Source: Streptomyces sp. WM6386 | Lineage (GTDB): Bacteria; Actinomycetota; Actinomycetes; Streptomycetales; Streptomycetaceae | Direction: 5' to 3' | Length of the DNA: 64,000 nt | Assembly: GCF_000972385.1 (NCBI RefSeq) | Contig: NZ_JXTE01000050.1 | Coordinates: forward strand, 1-64,000 | Shown: one piece after another, positions 1 to 9,100 of the stretch | Numbering within the stretch: the first letter of the stretch is position 1 | Layout of the letters: each line of letters starts with the position of its first letter | The notes under the pieces: generated by a model | Databases searched by the model: none | Seen by the model: the letters and a program-made list of their open reading frames with translations, nothing else | What the model was told of the DNA's origin: nothing | Made by a program: the position numbers and the translations under genes

Positions 1-1
1 C

Positions 2-148
2 TCGAACGCCGGACGGGCTGAAACACCTGGACCGGCATCGACAGGCGCAGCCACCAGGCCTCGTCCTCGGACGCCGGGCGGGCTGAAAGTTGCGGGTGGG
101 TGGGGGATGGGGACGGCCGACCCTCGTCCTCGGACGCCGGACGGGCTG
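2..148. repeat. Three copies of a GACGCCGGACGGGCTG-type intergenic repeat
   Basis: A unit close to TCGGACGCCGGACGGGCTG occurs at about 2-22, 64-87 and 127-148, with one or two changes per copy and about 62 bases between starts. It lies in non-coding DNA ahead of the first gene. I recall similar units between Streptomyces genes, but the function is unknown. Confidence 0.6.
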
Positions 149-225
149 GATCTGTCGCGCAAGAGGGTGTGTGTCACACCGCCTCCCGGTTCCCCGTGTC
201 GCCGGTGGACCCTATCGTCAAGGTC

Positions 226-1191
226 ATGTTCGCCGCCTATGCCGCCCGCATCGACCGTGACCAGCCGCTCTCCGGACTCGAGTTGGGGGAGCGTCCGGCC
301 CCCGAGGCCCGACCCGGCTGGAGCGTGATCGACGTCAGGGCCGCCTCCCTCAACCACCACGACCTCTGGTCCCTCAAGGGCGTCGGCCTGTCCGAGGACA
401 AGCTGCCGATGATCCTCGGCTGTGACGCCGCCGGTGTCGACGAGGACGGCAACGAGGTCGTCCTGCACTCCGTGATCGGCCAGACCGGACACGGCGTCGG
501 CCCCAGGGAGCCCCGCTCCATCCTCACCGAGCACTACCAGGGCACCTTCGCCGAGCAGGTCGCCGTGCCGACCTGGAACGTCCTGCCCAAGCCCAAGGAG
601 CTCTCCTTCGCCGAGGCCGCCTGTCTGCCCACGGCTTGGCTGACGGCGTACCGGATGCTCTTCACCAACGCGGGCGTACGCCCCGGGGACTCGCTTCTCG
701 TCCAGGGGGCCGGCGGTGGTGTCGCCACGGCCGCGATCGTGCTCGGCAAGGCCGCCGGTCTGCGGGTCTTCGCCACCAGCCGGGACGAGGCCAAGCGCAA
801 GCGGGCGATCGAGCTGGGCGCCGTGGAGGCGCTGGAGTCGGGGGCGCGGCTGCCGCAGCGGGTGGACGCCGTCATCGAGACCGTCGGCGCCGCCACCTGG
901 TCCCACTCGGTGAAGTCCCTGCGGCCGGGCGGCACGCTGGTCATCTCCGGTGCGACGAGTGGCGACCGGCCCTCGCACGCCGAACTCACCCGGATCTTCT
1001 TCCTGGAGCTCAAGGTCGTGGGCTCGACCATGGGCACCAAGGACGAGCTGGAGGACCTGCTGTCCTTCTGCGCGGCCACCGGGGTGCGTCCGGTGATCGA
1101 CGAGGTGCTTCCGATGGACCGGGCCCGGGAAGGCTTCGAACGGCTGGCGTCGGGCGAGCAGTTCGGGAAGATCGTGCTCACGCATTCCTGA
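226..1191 (+). CDS. MDR-family zinc-type alcohol dehydrogenase / quinone oxidoreductase
   Basis: A 321-residue medium-chain dehydrogenase/reductase that probably reduces quinone or enone substrates with NAD(P)H in the cytosol. The N-terminal GroES-like half carries GCDAAG near residue 65. The Rossmann half has the nucleotide loop QGAGGGVATAA near residue 160, followed by ATSRDEAKRKRA, as in quinone oxidoreductases. The structural-zinc cysteine cluster of true alcohol dehydrogenases is absent. The frame is open upstream to 100, but the family-like N-terminus begins at ATG 226. A strong terminator hairpin follows at 1216-1243, so it is probably a single-gene unit. Substrate unknown. Confidence 0.85.
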   Translation: MFAAYAARIDRDQPLSGLELGERPAPEARPGWSVIDVRAASLNHHDLWSLKGVGLSEDKLPMILGCDAAGVDEDGNEVVLHSVIGQTGHGVGPREPRSILTEHYQGTFAEQVAVPTWNVLPKPKELSFAEAACLPTAWLTAYRMLFTNAGVRPGDSLLVQGAGGGVATAAIVLGKAAGLRVFATSRDEAKRKRAIELGAVEALESGARLPQRVDAVIETVGAATWSHSVKSLRPGGTLVISGATSGDRPSHAELTRIFFLELKVVGSTMGTKDELEDLLSFCAATGVRPVIDEVLPMDRAREGFERLASGEQFGKIVLTHS

Positions 1192-1215
1192 TGTGATGTC
1201 ACGTGACGTGGTGTG

Positions 1216-1243
1216 AGGCGGGTCCGGGGTGCCGGGCCCGCCT
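1216..1243 (+). terminator. Rho-independent-type hairpin after the MDR gene
   Basis: AGGCGGGTCCGG pairs with CCGGGCCCGCCT (12 bp with one G-U) across a short loop and is followed by TTTCC. It sits 25 bases after the dehydrogenase stop codon. Confidence 0.7.
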
Positions 1244-1259
1244 TTCCTGCGCCCTGGGT

Positions 1260-1303
1260 GTCAACTTTGGTTGACATGCGGCTTGCGTCAACGTAAGTTG
1301 ACG
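1260..1303. promoter_or_regulatory. Tandem GTCAAC-N4-GTTGAC operators
   Basis: Two perfect inverted repeats of the same form lie immediately ahead of the HTH gene: GTCAAC-TTTG-GTTGAC at 1260-1275 and CGTCAAC-GTAA-GTTGACG at 1286-1303, with centres 27 bases apart. The second ends two bases before the ATG, so the mRNA must be nearly leaderless or the start lies within the operator. They are the obvious binding sites for the HTH protein encoded next (autoregulation, inferred). Confidence 0.7.
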
Positions 1304-1305
1304 AC

Positions 1306-1515
1306 ATGACCGAAGCAACGGATCTCGCCGAGCGGGCGGGCGACCGCGATCCACGGGTCGGCCTGCGGGCCGTCGCCGCCCTGCGCCGGCTCCTCGAACA
1401 GCTGGAGTCGGTGCAGGTGCGCAGCGCGCGCAACCAGGGCTGGTCGTGGCAGGAGATCGCCGCCGAACTCGGTGTGAGCAGGCAGGCCGTGCACAAGAAG
1501 TACGGGAGGCATTGA
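1306..1515 (+). CDS. Small helix-turn-helix DNA-binding protein
   Basis: A 69-residue protein that is almost only a DNA-binding domain. Residues about 20-68 form an arginine-rich helix and a helix-turn-helix, WQEIAAELGVSRQAVHKKYG. It probably binds the two inverted repeats just upstream and represses its own operon. The stop overlaps the next start (TGATG at 1513-1517), so the two genes are translationally coupled. The neighbour carries a Clp N-domain, which suggests a link to proteostasis, but no target beyond the operon can be inferred. Confidence 0.8.
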   Translation: MTEATDLAERAGDRDPRVGLRAVAALRRLLEQLESVQVRSARNQGWSWQEIAAELGVSRQAVHKKYGRH

Positions 1516-2081
1516 TGTTCGAGCGGTTCACGAAGGACGCCCGCGCCGTGGTGGAGTCGGCGGTGGCACAGGCCGAACGGACGGGCGCGGCCACCGTCGA
1601 CGCCGAGCACATCCTGCTCGCGCTGCTCGACCGCGAGGCGAGCCGCGCCTCCTTCGCCCTGGCCTCGCTGGGCGTCGCGGAGGAACGCAAGGAGTCGGTT
1701 CGGCAGTCCCTGGCCGAGTCCCGGCGCCACGCCGGCCTCTCCCAGGCCGAGTCCGACGCCCTCGCCGGACTCGGCATCGACGTCGCACAGATCGTCGCCC
1801 GCGTCGAGGAGGTGCACGGCGTCGGCGCGATGTCAGGCGACCGCAAGGGCAAGAGCGGCCTGTCCGGGCGCCGCCCCTTCAGCCGGGGCGCCAGGAACGT
1901 CCTGGAGCGCTCCCTGCGCACCGCCGTCGCCCGCCATGACCGCCGGATCGGCGACGAACACATGCTGCTCGCCCTCACGATCCGCCCCGGCGTCCCGGGC
2001 GAGGTGCTCGCGGACCATGGGGTGACATACGAGTCGCTGGTCCGTGTGCTCTACGGCGACGGGGAGGCGAAGGCGGGCTGA
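1515..2081 (+). CDS. Clp N-terminal domain protein (ClpC/ClpA N-domain without ATPase)
   Basis: A 188-residue protein with two Clp-N repeats: FERFTKDARAVVESA with AEHILLALL at residues 1-50, and RPFSRGARNVLERS with GDEHMLLALT from about residue 115. ClpA/ClpC use this domain to bind adaptors and substrates; the AAA+ ATPase modules are absent. It may act as an adaptor or decoy for the Clp machine, or sense stress for its coupled HTH partner (inference). The ATG overlaps the stop of the upstream HTH gene by one base. A convergent gene pair lies downstream, separated by a hairpin. Confidence 0.8.
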   Translation: MFERFTKDARAVVESAVAQAERTGAATVDAEHILLALLDREASRASFALASLGVAEERKESVRQSLAESRRHAGLSQAESDALAGLGIDVAQIVARVEEVHGVGAMSGDRKGKSGLSGRRPFSRGARNVLERSLRTAVARHDRRIGDEHMLLALTIRPGVPGEVLADHGVTYESLVRVLYGDGEAKAG

Positions 2082-2095
2082 GGCAGGGCGGGGGC

Positions 2096-2126
2096 GGGCC
2101 CGGGGCGGTCGGTCGGCGCCGGGCCC
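2096..2126. terminator. GC-rich hairpin between convergent genes
   Basis: GGGCCCGG (about 2096-2103) pairs with CCGGGCCC (2119-2126) in the gap between the Clp-N gene and the convergent PadR gene. A likely bidirectional terminator. Confidence 0.5.
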
Positions 2127-2147
2127 TGAGGTGGGGCCCGAGGGGAC

Positions 2148-3203
2148 TCAGGCCTTCGGTGTCCGCAGCAGCGCCCCGATGTGCGCCGCCGCCGTCGACA
2201 GGTGCCGGCGGGCGTCGCGGAGCTGGTCCGAGGTGACGCCGTGGTCCCGGGCCGCGTCGCGGATGTCGTCCCGGAAGCGGTCGAGGAGGCGGTCCAGATC
2301 GCGGGCCGAGTCCCCGGTGCCGTCCTCATGGGCCCAGGTCGGTTCGTACTCGGCGGGGAAGTCCTCCGGGGTCTGCGAGTACTCGGGCGCGCCCGGCGCC
2401 GACTTCGCGGCGCTCTTCTCCGCGTGCCCGTGCCCGAAGCCGAAGTCCTTGCCGAACTCCCTGCCGTAGTCCCGCCCGAACTCGCCGAACTCCTTGGCCA
2501 GTTCGGTCAGCCCCTCGCGCACCCCCGTCGGCCAGTCGCCCCGCGCGAAGTGGTCCTGCACCTGCTCCTGGACCCGCCGTGCGATGCGCTGCACCTCCTC
2601 CTGCGCCTGGACCCGCGCCCGCTCCTGCGCCTCCTTGGCCTGACGCCGGGCTCGCTGGGCCTCCTCGCGGGCCCGCCGGCTCTCGTCCTTGGCGCGCCGG
2701 GCCTGCTCCTTCCACTCCTGCTTGACGCGGCGCATCTCCTCCTTGGCCGCGCGCCACGACTCGCTGTCGGTGTGGTCCCCGGACTCCCCTGGGGAGCCGT
2801 CCTGTTCGCCGCCACTGCGGGCCTGTGAGGCGGCTGCCCGCATCTCGCGCCGCAGGTCGCCCGCCGCGCCGCGCACATCGGCCCGGATCTCGGCGGCGAG
2901 CTCGGCGACCGACTCCCGGATCTCCAGCTCCAGATCGGCCAGCTCACCGCTGCGGTCGGCCAGTTCGGCGCGGCCCGCGTCCGTGATGGCGTACACCTTG
3001 CGGCCGCCCTCGGTGGTGTGGGTGACCAGGCCCTCGGCCTCCAGCTTGGCGAGGCGGGGATAGACGGTGCCGGCCGAGGGTGCGTAGAGCCCCTGGAACC
3101 GCTCCTCCAGCAGCCGGATCACCTCGTAGCCGTGGCGAGGGGCCTCGTCGAGCAGCTTCAGGAGGTAGAGGCGGAGGCGGCCGTGGGCGAAGACGGGAGG
3201 CAT
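2148..3203 (-). CDS. PadR-family transcriptional regulator with long coiled-coil tail
   Basis: A 351-residue protein. Residues 1-85 form a PadR winged helix (RLRLYLLKLLDEAPRHGYEV, then AGTVYPRLAKLEAEGLV). A very long charged region rich in Arg, Glu, Ala and Gln follows to about residue 230 and should form coiled coil. PadR proteins are usually near 110-190 residues, so this is an extended form. The start is ATG 3203, one base after the stop of the upstream DUF4097 gene, so the pair is coupled. A palindrome upstream of DUF4097 (4261-4270) is a plausible operator for autoregulation. Confidence 0.85.
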   Translation of the reverse strand: MPPVFAHGRLRLYLLKLLDEAPRHGYEVIRLLEERFQGLYAPSAGTVYPRLAKLEAEGLVTHTTEGGRKVYAITDAGRAELADRSGELADLELEIRESVAELAAEIRADVRGAAGDLRREMRAAASQARSGGEQDGSPGESGDHTDSESWRAAKEEMRRVKQEWKEQARRAKDESRRAREEAQRARRQAKEAQERARVQAQEEVQRIARRVQEQVQDHFARGDWPTGVREGLTELAKEFGEFGRDYGREFGKDFGFGHGHAEKSAAKSAPGAPEYSQTPEDFPAEYEPTWAHEDGTGDSARDLDRLLDRFRDDIRDAARDHGVTSDQLRDARRHLSTAAAHIGALLRTPKA

Positions 3204-3204
3204 G

Positions 3205-4206
3205 TCAGAGCACCTTCTTGTCGGTCGTGCCGTCGGCCGGGGTGTCGTCGGCGTCGGCCGCGTCCGCGGCGTCAGCGCCCTCACCCGGGCCGGAAACGGA
3301 ATTGTCCCCCGAGTCGCCCTGGGGATCGGCCACCGGGCCTGTGCCCGCCTCCTCGGGCGCCGGGCCCATGTCCGCCGGGTCCACGTCCCACGGCACGTCC
3401 TCGGCCGGCGGTCGCCGCAGCAGGGCGATCGAGCCCGAGACGGTGGTCGCCTTCAGGCTGCCGTTGCCCGCGCCGAGCCGGCCGGTGATCCGCTTGGCGC
3501 CCCACTGGCCGCCGACCCGCAGGTCCTCGAAGGCGTTGGAGACCTTTCCGCTCGCGGTGTTCGCCTCCACCTCCGCGTCGGCCGGGTGGGGGAGCCGGAT
3601 GGCGATCTCGCCGGAGACGCTCGTCAGGTTGATGTCGGTCGGGCGGCTCGTCGGATCGAGGTCGACGATCATCGAACCGCTCACCGAGTCCGCCTTGACC
3701 GAGGAACCCGCCTCGACCACGGTCAGGTCGCCGGAGACGGAGTTGAAGCGGAGGTCTCCGCGGAGGGCCTGGGCCTCCAGGTTGCCCGAGACGGTGTCGG
3801 CGCGGACGGGGCCGGTGAGCCCCACCAGCGTGGTGTCGCCGGTGACCCCCTTGACCTCCGCGCGTCCGTCGATCCCCGAGACCACGGCCGCGGCGCCCAC
3901 CACGCCCACCTCGACCCGGGTGCCGGCCGGCACCGCCAGCGAGACGACGGCACGGCGCCGCCAGCCCTTGCGGTCCAGCCACTTGAGGAAGCCCTTCCAG
4001 GGCAGATCGTCGTAGGCCACCGTGAGGGTGCCGCCCTCCTGGGTCACCGCCAGGGGCGGTCCCTCCAGCTCGGAGACCTCCAGACGGGCGGAACCTTCGT
4101 CCGTGCCCACGACGTTCACCGTTCCATTGACGATGCGCACATGGAGCTGGCTCACCGGCTCGTCGAACGTGAGTTTCCTCGGCTCCGATACGGACCACTC
4201 GGACAT
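3205..4206 (-). CDS. DUF4097 family beta-strand repeat protein
   Basis: A 333-residue protein with a DUF4097 domain: repeated short beta motifs such as VTGDTTLVGLTG, DTVSGNLEAQ, NSVSGDLTVVE and TSVSGEIAIRLP spaced about 20 residues apart. These build a right-handed beta-solenoid-like fold, often called an adhesin-like domain. No signal peptide is visible. The C-terminal 60 residues are acidic and low in complexity. It is first in a two-gene operon with the padR gene, an arrangement linked to envelope-stress regulation in other bacteria (family knowledge). The start MSEWSVSEPRK at 4206 is preferred over an upstream in-frame ATG. Confidence 0.8.
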   Translation of the reverse strand: MSEWSVSEPRKLTFDEPVSQLHVRIVNGTVNVVGTDEGSARLEVSELEGPPLAVTQEGGTLTVAYDDLPWKGFLKWLDRKGWRRRAVVSLAVPAGTRVEVGVVGAAAVVSGIDGRAEVKGVTGDTTLVGLTGPVRADTVSGNLEAQALRGDLRFNSVSGDLTVVEAGSSVKADSVSGSMIVDLDPTSRPTDINLTSVSGEIAIRLPHPADAEVEANTASGKVSNAFEDLRVGGQWGAKRITGRLGAGNGSLKATTVSGSIALLRRPPAEDVPWDVDPADMGPAPEEAGTGPVADPQGDSGDNSVSGPGEGADAADAADADDTPADGTTDKKVL

Positions 4207-4238
4207 GGTGCAGACCTCCCCGTGACACCGCACACGCC

Positions 4239-4270
4239 ATATCGCGTCTTTTGCTACTCACGATATATCG
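4239..4270. promoter_or_regulatory. Candidate PadR operator and promoter of the DUF4097-padR operon
   Basis: CGATATATCG at 4261-4270 is a perfect 10-bp palindrome, unusually AT-rich for this genome. ATATCGCG at 4239-4246 repeats its half site. It lies 33-64 bases ahead of the DUF4097 start, where the promoter should be, and also upstream of the divergent gene at 4351. Confidence 0.55.
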
Positions 4271-4350
4271 CGGACACGGAAAGTCAAGACACTCGTTCTG
4301 GGGACAGTTGCGGCCCAAAAATGCCCAAACCATACGAATATGCCTAGCGT

Positions 4351-5208
4351 GTGAGCATGTCCCCGACGGAAGCCCCCCGCCCCGGTACCCCTCGTGCCGG
4401 TCCCGCCCCGGGCGCCCTGCTGCTCTGCCGCGCGGAGCCCGAGTCCGTCGCTTCAGCTGCCCAGCTGCTGCGTGAGCGCATGCTGCTCACGGGCGCGGGC
4501 GCGCAGTGGAGCGTCCTCGTCCCCGAGGGCAAGCCCTGGCAGCAGGGCGGCGAGCCGGTCGACCGGGTGCTCACCGGCTGGGCCACGGCACTGGCCGTCG
4601 GCGCCCCCTGGCCCGTCCTCGCCCTGTGGTGGGACGCCGACCGCAGCGGCTACACCCTCGCCTCCGGCTTCCGCCGCCCCGTCGGCTACGTCTGGCTCGC
4701 CAACGGCACCCCGGCCGGCGAGGACGAGGCCATGCGCACCTTCGCCACCCGCCTGGGCCTGGACCCGGTCCTGGACGTGCAGTCCCTGAACGCCCTCATG
4801 GAACCGGACCCGGCAGCCGACGCCCGCGCCCGCCTCCGCGGCCTCCTCGCCGTCCTCACCCGCGCGGGCCTGACCCTCCCCACCGGGCTCACCCCCGGCG
4901 AAGCCGCCGACCGCCTCCGCGAGGTCGCCCGCGTCCAGCCGGACGCCCGCCCGGTCGAGTGGTCGGGCTGGCGGGACGCGGTCCGCGCGGAGCTCGACGT
5001 CGTCGAGAGCAGCCGCCTGGGCCCCTGGCTGCCCTGGGCAGGCACCCCCGGGGCGCGCGTTCTCGCCCTGGCCCAGGTGGCCGCGGGCGTCCCGCTCACG
5101 GCCTTCGGGCTGCGCCGCCGCAGCGGCGGCTGGATCACGGCGGGCACCCTGCTGCTGGCGCACGGGGCGCTGGGGCTGGCGTACGACCTTGCTCGTCCCC
5201 GCGACTGA
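4351..5208 (+). CDS. Conserved hypothetical protein with C-terminal hydrophobic segment
   Basis: A 285-residue protein that I cannot assign to a family. The first 20 residues are Pro/Ala-rich. The middle is soluble and Trp-rich (ALWWDADRSGYTLASGFRRP near residue 100). The C-terminus has hydrophobic stretches (ARVLALAQVAAGVPLTAFGL, then WITAGTLLLAHGALGLAYDL) that could be one or two membrane helices. The start is GTG 4351 or ATG 4357. It is divergent from the DUF4097 operon and may share its control region. Confidence 0.6.
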   Translation: MSMSPTEAPRPGTPRAGPAPGALLLCRAEPESVASAAQLLRERMLLTGAGAQWSVLVPEGKPWQQGGEPVDRVLTGWATALAVGAPWPVLALWWDADRSGYTLASGFRRPVGYVWLANGTPAGEDEAMRTFATRLGLDPVLDVQSLNALMEPDPAADARARLRGLLAVLTRAGLTLPTGLTPGEAADRLREVARVQPDARPVEWSGWRDAVRAELDVVESSRLGPWLPWAGTPGARVLALAQVAAGVPLTAFGLRRRSGGWITAGTLLLAHGALGLAYDLARPRD

Positions 5209-5270
5209 CGTACGGCATACCCTGAGGGAGTAGGTCCCAGGGCAGTGCCCGTCCGTATCAGGAGCGAGAG

Positions 5271-5453
5271 TTGTACTTCACCGACCGTGGCATCGAAGAA
5301 CTGGAGAAGCGGCGCGGCCAGGAGGAGGTCACCTTCGAGTGGCTCGCCGAGCAGCTGCGGACGTTCGTCGATCTCAACCCGGACTTCGAGGTGCCGGTGG
5401 AGCGGCTGGCCACGTGGCTGGCGCGGCTGGACGACGACGAGGACGACGAGTAG
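5271..5453 (+). CDS. DUF6104 family small acidic protein
   Basis: A 60-residue acidic protein starting MYFTDRGIEELEKRRG and ending LDDDEDDE, a form I recall as highly conserved in Streptomyces. It starts with TTG 5271 behind the Shine-Dalgarno-like AGGAGCGAGAG. Function unknown. Its stop abuts the stop of the convergent gene (5454) with no gap. Confidence 0.8.
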   Translation: MYFTDRGIEELEKRRGQEEVTFEWLAEQLRTFVDLNPDFEVPVERLATWLARLDDDEDDE

Positions 5454-6038
5454 TCAGTCCAGCGGGTCGGCGGCCGGCGGCAGATACCGCGGCCGCCCTT
5501 CCGGGTCGGTCACCGCGGTGAACCCCGCGCCCTCCAGCAGAGCGGCGTTCTTGGCCCGGTAGCGCCGGTTGGCGACGAGCAGGAGCGGGACGAGGGCCAT
5601 CAGGGCGACCCAGACGGTGCCGCCGACGACGAGGCCGAACTTGATCCAGGGTCCGATGGCCAGCCCGGTGAAGCCGAACGCTGTGATCCCGAACAGCTGC
5701 TTCTCGGTGAATTGGGTGGCCAACTCGTAACTGATGCGCGCGTTGAGCACCGAGACCGCGTCGTCGTCCAGCGGCGGCAGCGCGCCTCCCGAGGCGGCGC
5801 CGGGGTATCTCACCCAGTTCTCCGCCGCCCGCGCGCGGGCCTTGGGATCGTGGGCGGGCACGACCCGGATCACGTACTTCTTGTTGAGTTGATGCGCGCT
5901 GTCGTACTCGTACCCGAACTGCTCGGCGTAGAAGGCCAGTCGAGCGAGCCCCTTGGTGGTCCCCAGGCCGGTGGTGGACTGGACGGGGCCACCACCGCCC
6001 ATCCGGCGCAGCATCTTCCGTATATGGCGCTTGCCCAT
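5454..6038 (-). CDS. Hypothetical membrane protein
   Basis: A 194-residue protein with a basic N-terminus (MGKRHIRKMLRRMG) and two C-terminal membrane helices around residues 120-165 (FGITAFGFTGLAIGPWIKFG, then VVGGTVWVALMALVPLLLVA). The segment between is soluble and contains AFYAEQFGYEYDSAHQ. No known family was recognised. It is downstream of kgd but separated from it by a terminator hairpin, so it is probably transcribed separately. Confidence 0.65.
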   Translation of the reverse strand: MGKRHIRKMLRRMGGGGPVQSTTGLGTTKGLARLAFYAEQFGYEYDSAHQLNKKYVIRVVPAHDPKARARAAENWVRYPGAASGGALPPLDDDAVSVLNARISYELATQFTEKQLFGITAFGFTGLAIGPWIKFGLVVGGTVWVALMALVPLLLVANRRYRAKNAALLEGAGFTAVTDPEGRPRYLPPAADPLD

Positions 6039-6058
6039 CAACACACCCCCGTAGCGGG

Positions 6059-6091
6059 AAGGGCCCGGCCCCCGGACGGGGTCGGGCCCTT
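6059..6091 (-). terminator. Terminator hairpin after kgd
   Basis: AAGGGCCCG (6059-6067) pairs with CGGGCCCTT (6083-6091), and the GCCCC/GGGGT arms extend the stem inward. It lies about 30 bases past the kgd stop on the minus strand. Confidence 0.7.
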
Positions 6092-6121
6092 CTGCGATCA
6101 ATCGATCAACTGCTCCGAGAC

Positions 6122-9100
6122 CTACGCCTCGAACACCTCACGCACCAGCTGCTCCTGCTCGGCCTGGTGACGCTTGGCCGAACCCACCGCCGGCGACGAG
6201 CCGTGCGGACGCGAGATGCGCCGCAGGCGCTCGCCGTGCGGGATGTCCGCGCCGACCGCCAGGTCGAGGTGGTCGATCAGGTTGAGGGCGATGAAGGGCC
6301 ATGCGCCCTGGTTCGCCGGCTCCTCCTGGGCCCACAGGTACTTCTCGGCGTTCGGGTACTTGGCGATCTCGGCCTGGAGCTCGGCACCCGGGAGGGGGTA
6401 CAGGCGCTCGACGCGGATGATCGCCGTGTCCGTGATACCGCGCTTCTGACGCTCGGCGTCGAGGTCGTAGTAGACCTTGCCGGCGCAGAAGACGACCTTC
6501 TTGACCGCTGCCGCGTCCACCGACGCGTCGCCGATGACCGGGCGGAACTGACCCGACGTGAACTCCTCCGCCTTCGACGCGGCGGCCTTGAGGCGCAGCA
6601 TCGACTTCGGGGTGAAGACCACCAGCGGCTTGTGGTGCGGGTTGTGCACCTGCCACCGCAGGAGGTGGAAGTAGTTCGACGGCAGGGTCGGCATCGCGAC
6701 CGTCATGTTGTTCTGGGCGCAGAGCTGGAGGAACCGCTCGACACGGGCCGAGGAGTGGTCCGGGCCCTGGCCCTCGTAGCCGTGGGGGAGCAGGAGCGTG
6801 ACACCGCTCGTCTGGCCCCACTTCTGCTCGGCCGCCGAGATGTACTCGTCGACGATCGTCTGCGCGCCGTTGACGAAGTCGCCGAACTGCGCCTCCCACA
6901 GCACGAGCGCGTCGGGGCGGGCCAGCGAGTAGCCGTACTCGAAGCCCATGACCGCGTACTCGGAGAGCAGGGAGTTGTAGACGTTGTAGCGGGCCTGGTC
7001 CTCGGCGAGGTACTGGAGCGGGGTGTGCTCCTCGCCCGTCTCACGGTTGATGAGGACCGCGTGGCGCTGGCCGAAGGTGCCGCGCTGGGAGTCCTGGCCG
7101 GAGAGACGGACCGGGGTGCCCTCCAGCAGGAGGGAGCCGACGGCCAGCGTCTCGCCCATGCCCCAGTCGATCGTGCCGTCCTCGACCATCGTCGCCCGGC
7201 GCTGCAGCTGCGGCAGCAGACGCGGGTGGACGTGGAAGGTGTCGGGGATGTTGACCTGGGACTCGGCGATCCGCTTCACGGTCTCCGAGGTGATCGCGGT
7301 GTTCACGGCGACCGGGAAGTCCGCCTGCGGGTCCGAGATCGGTCCCGCGGCCGGCTGGGCCGTGATGGCCTCGCGGACCTCGGTGAAGACCTTCTCCAGC
7401 TGGCCCTGGTAGTCCTGCAGGGCCTGCTCGGCCTCTTCCAGGGTGATGTCGCCGCGACCGATGAGGGACTCGGTGTAGAGCTTGCGCACCGAGCGCTTCT
7501 TGTCGATCAGGTCGTACATCAGCGGCTGGGTGAAGGCCGGGTTGTCCGACTCGTTGTGACCGCGGCGGCGGTAGCAGATGAGGTCGATCACGACGTCCTT
7601 GTTGAACGCCTGACGGAACTCGAAGGCCAGCCGGGCCACGCGGACGACGGCCTCGGGGTCGTCGCCGTTCACGTGGAAGATCGGCGCCTCGATCATGCGG
7701 GCCACGTCGGTGGCGTACATCGAGGAACGCGACGACTCGGGAGCCGCCGTGAAGCCGACCTGGTTGTTGATGACGATGTGGACCGTGCCGCCGGTGCGGT
7801 AGCCGCGCAGCTGCGACATGTTCAGGGTCTCGGCCACCACGCCCTGGCCCGCGAAGGCCGCGTCACCGTGCAGGGCGACCGGCAGGACCGTGAAGTCCGT
7901 GCCGCCCTTGTTGATGATGTCCTGCTTGGCGCGGGCGATGCCCTCGATGACCGGGTCGACCGTCTCCAGGTGGGAGGGGTTCGCGGCCAGCGAGACGGTG
8001 ATCTGCTCGCCGTCCAGGCCGGTGAAGGTGCCCTGGGCGCCCAGGTGGTACTTCACGTCGCCGGAGCCGTGCATCGACTTCGGGTCGAGGTTGCCCTCGA
8101 ACTCGCGGAAGATCTGGGCGTACGACTTGCCGACGATGTTCGCCAGGACGTTCAGCCGGCCGCGGTGGGCCATGCCGATGACGACCTCGTCCAGGCGCGA
8201 CTCGGCCGCGCTGTCGATGACCGCGTCCAGGAGCGGGATGACGGACTCGCCGCCCTCCAGGGAGAAGCGCTTCTGGCCGACGTACTTCGTCTGCAGGAAG
8301 GTCTCGAAGGCCTCCGCCGCGTTCAGCCGGCGCAGGATGCGCAGCTGCTCCTCGCGCTCCGGCTTGGAGTGCGCGCGCTCGATGCGGTCCTGGATCCACT
8401 TGCGCTGCTTGGGGTCCTGGATGTGCATGAACTCGACGCCGGTGGTGCGGCAGTACGAGTCGCGCAGCACGCCGAGGATGTCGCGCAGCTTCATCAGGGA
8501 CTTGCCCGCGAAACCGCCGACCGCGAACTCGCGCTCCAGGTCCCACAGGGTGAGGCCGTGCTCGGTGATGTCCAGGTCGGGGTGCTTGCGCTGGCGGTAC
8601 TCCAGCGGGTCGGTGTCGGCCATGACGTGGCCGCGGACCCGGTAGGAGTGGATCAGCTCGAAGACGCGAGCGGCCTTGGTGACGTCGTCGTCGTGCGAGG
8701 CGTCGATGTCCTTGAGCCAGCGGACCGGCTCGTAGGGGATGCGCAGGGCCTCGAAGATGTCGTCGTAGAAGCCGTTCTCGCCGAGCAGGTAGTTCGCGAC
8801 GACGCGCAGGAACTCGCCGGAGGCGGCGCCCTGGATGACCCGGTGGTCGTAGGTCGACGTGAGCGTCATGACCTTCGAGATGCCGAGCTTGTTCAGGGTG
8901 TCCTGGGAGGTGCCCTGGAACTCCGCCGGGTAGTCCATGGAGCCGACGCCCATGATGACCGACTGTCCGGGCATCAGACGCGGGACCGAGTGGACGGTGC
9001 CGAGGCCGCCGGGGTTGGTCAGGGAGACCGTGACACCGGTGAAGTCGTCCATCGTCAGCTTGCCGTCACGGGCGCGGCGGACGATGTCCTCGTAGGCCTG

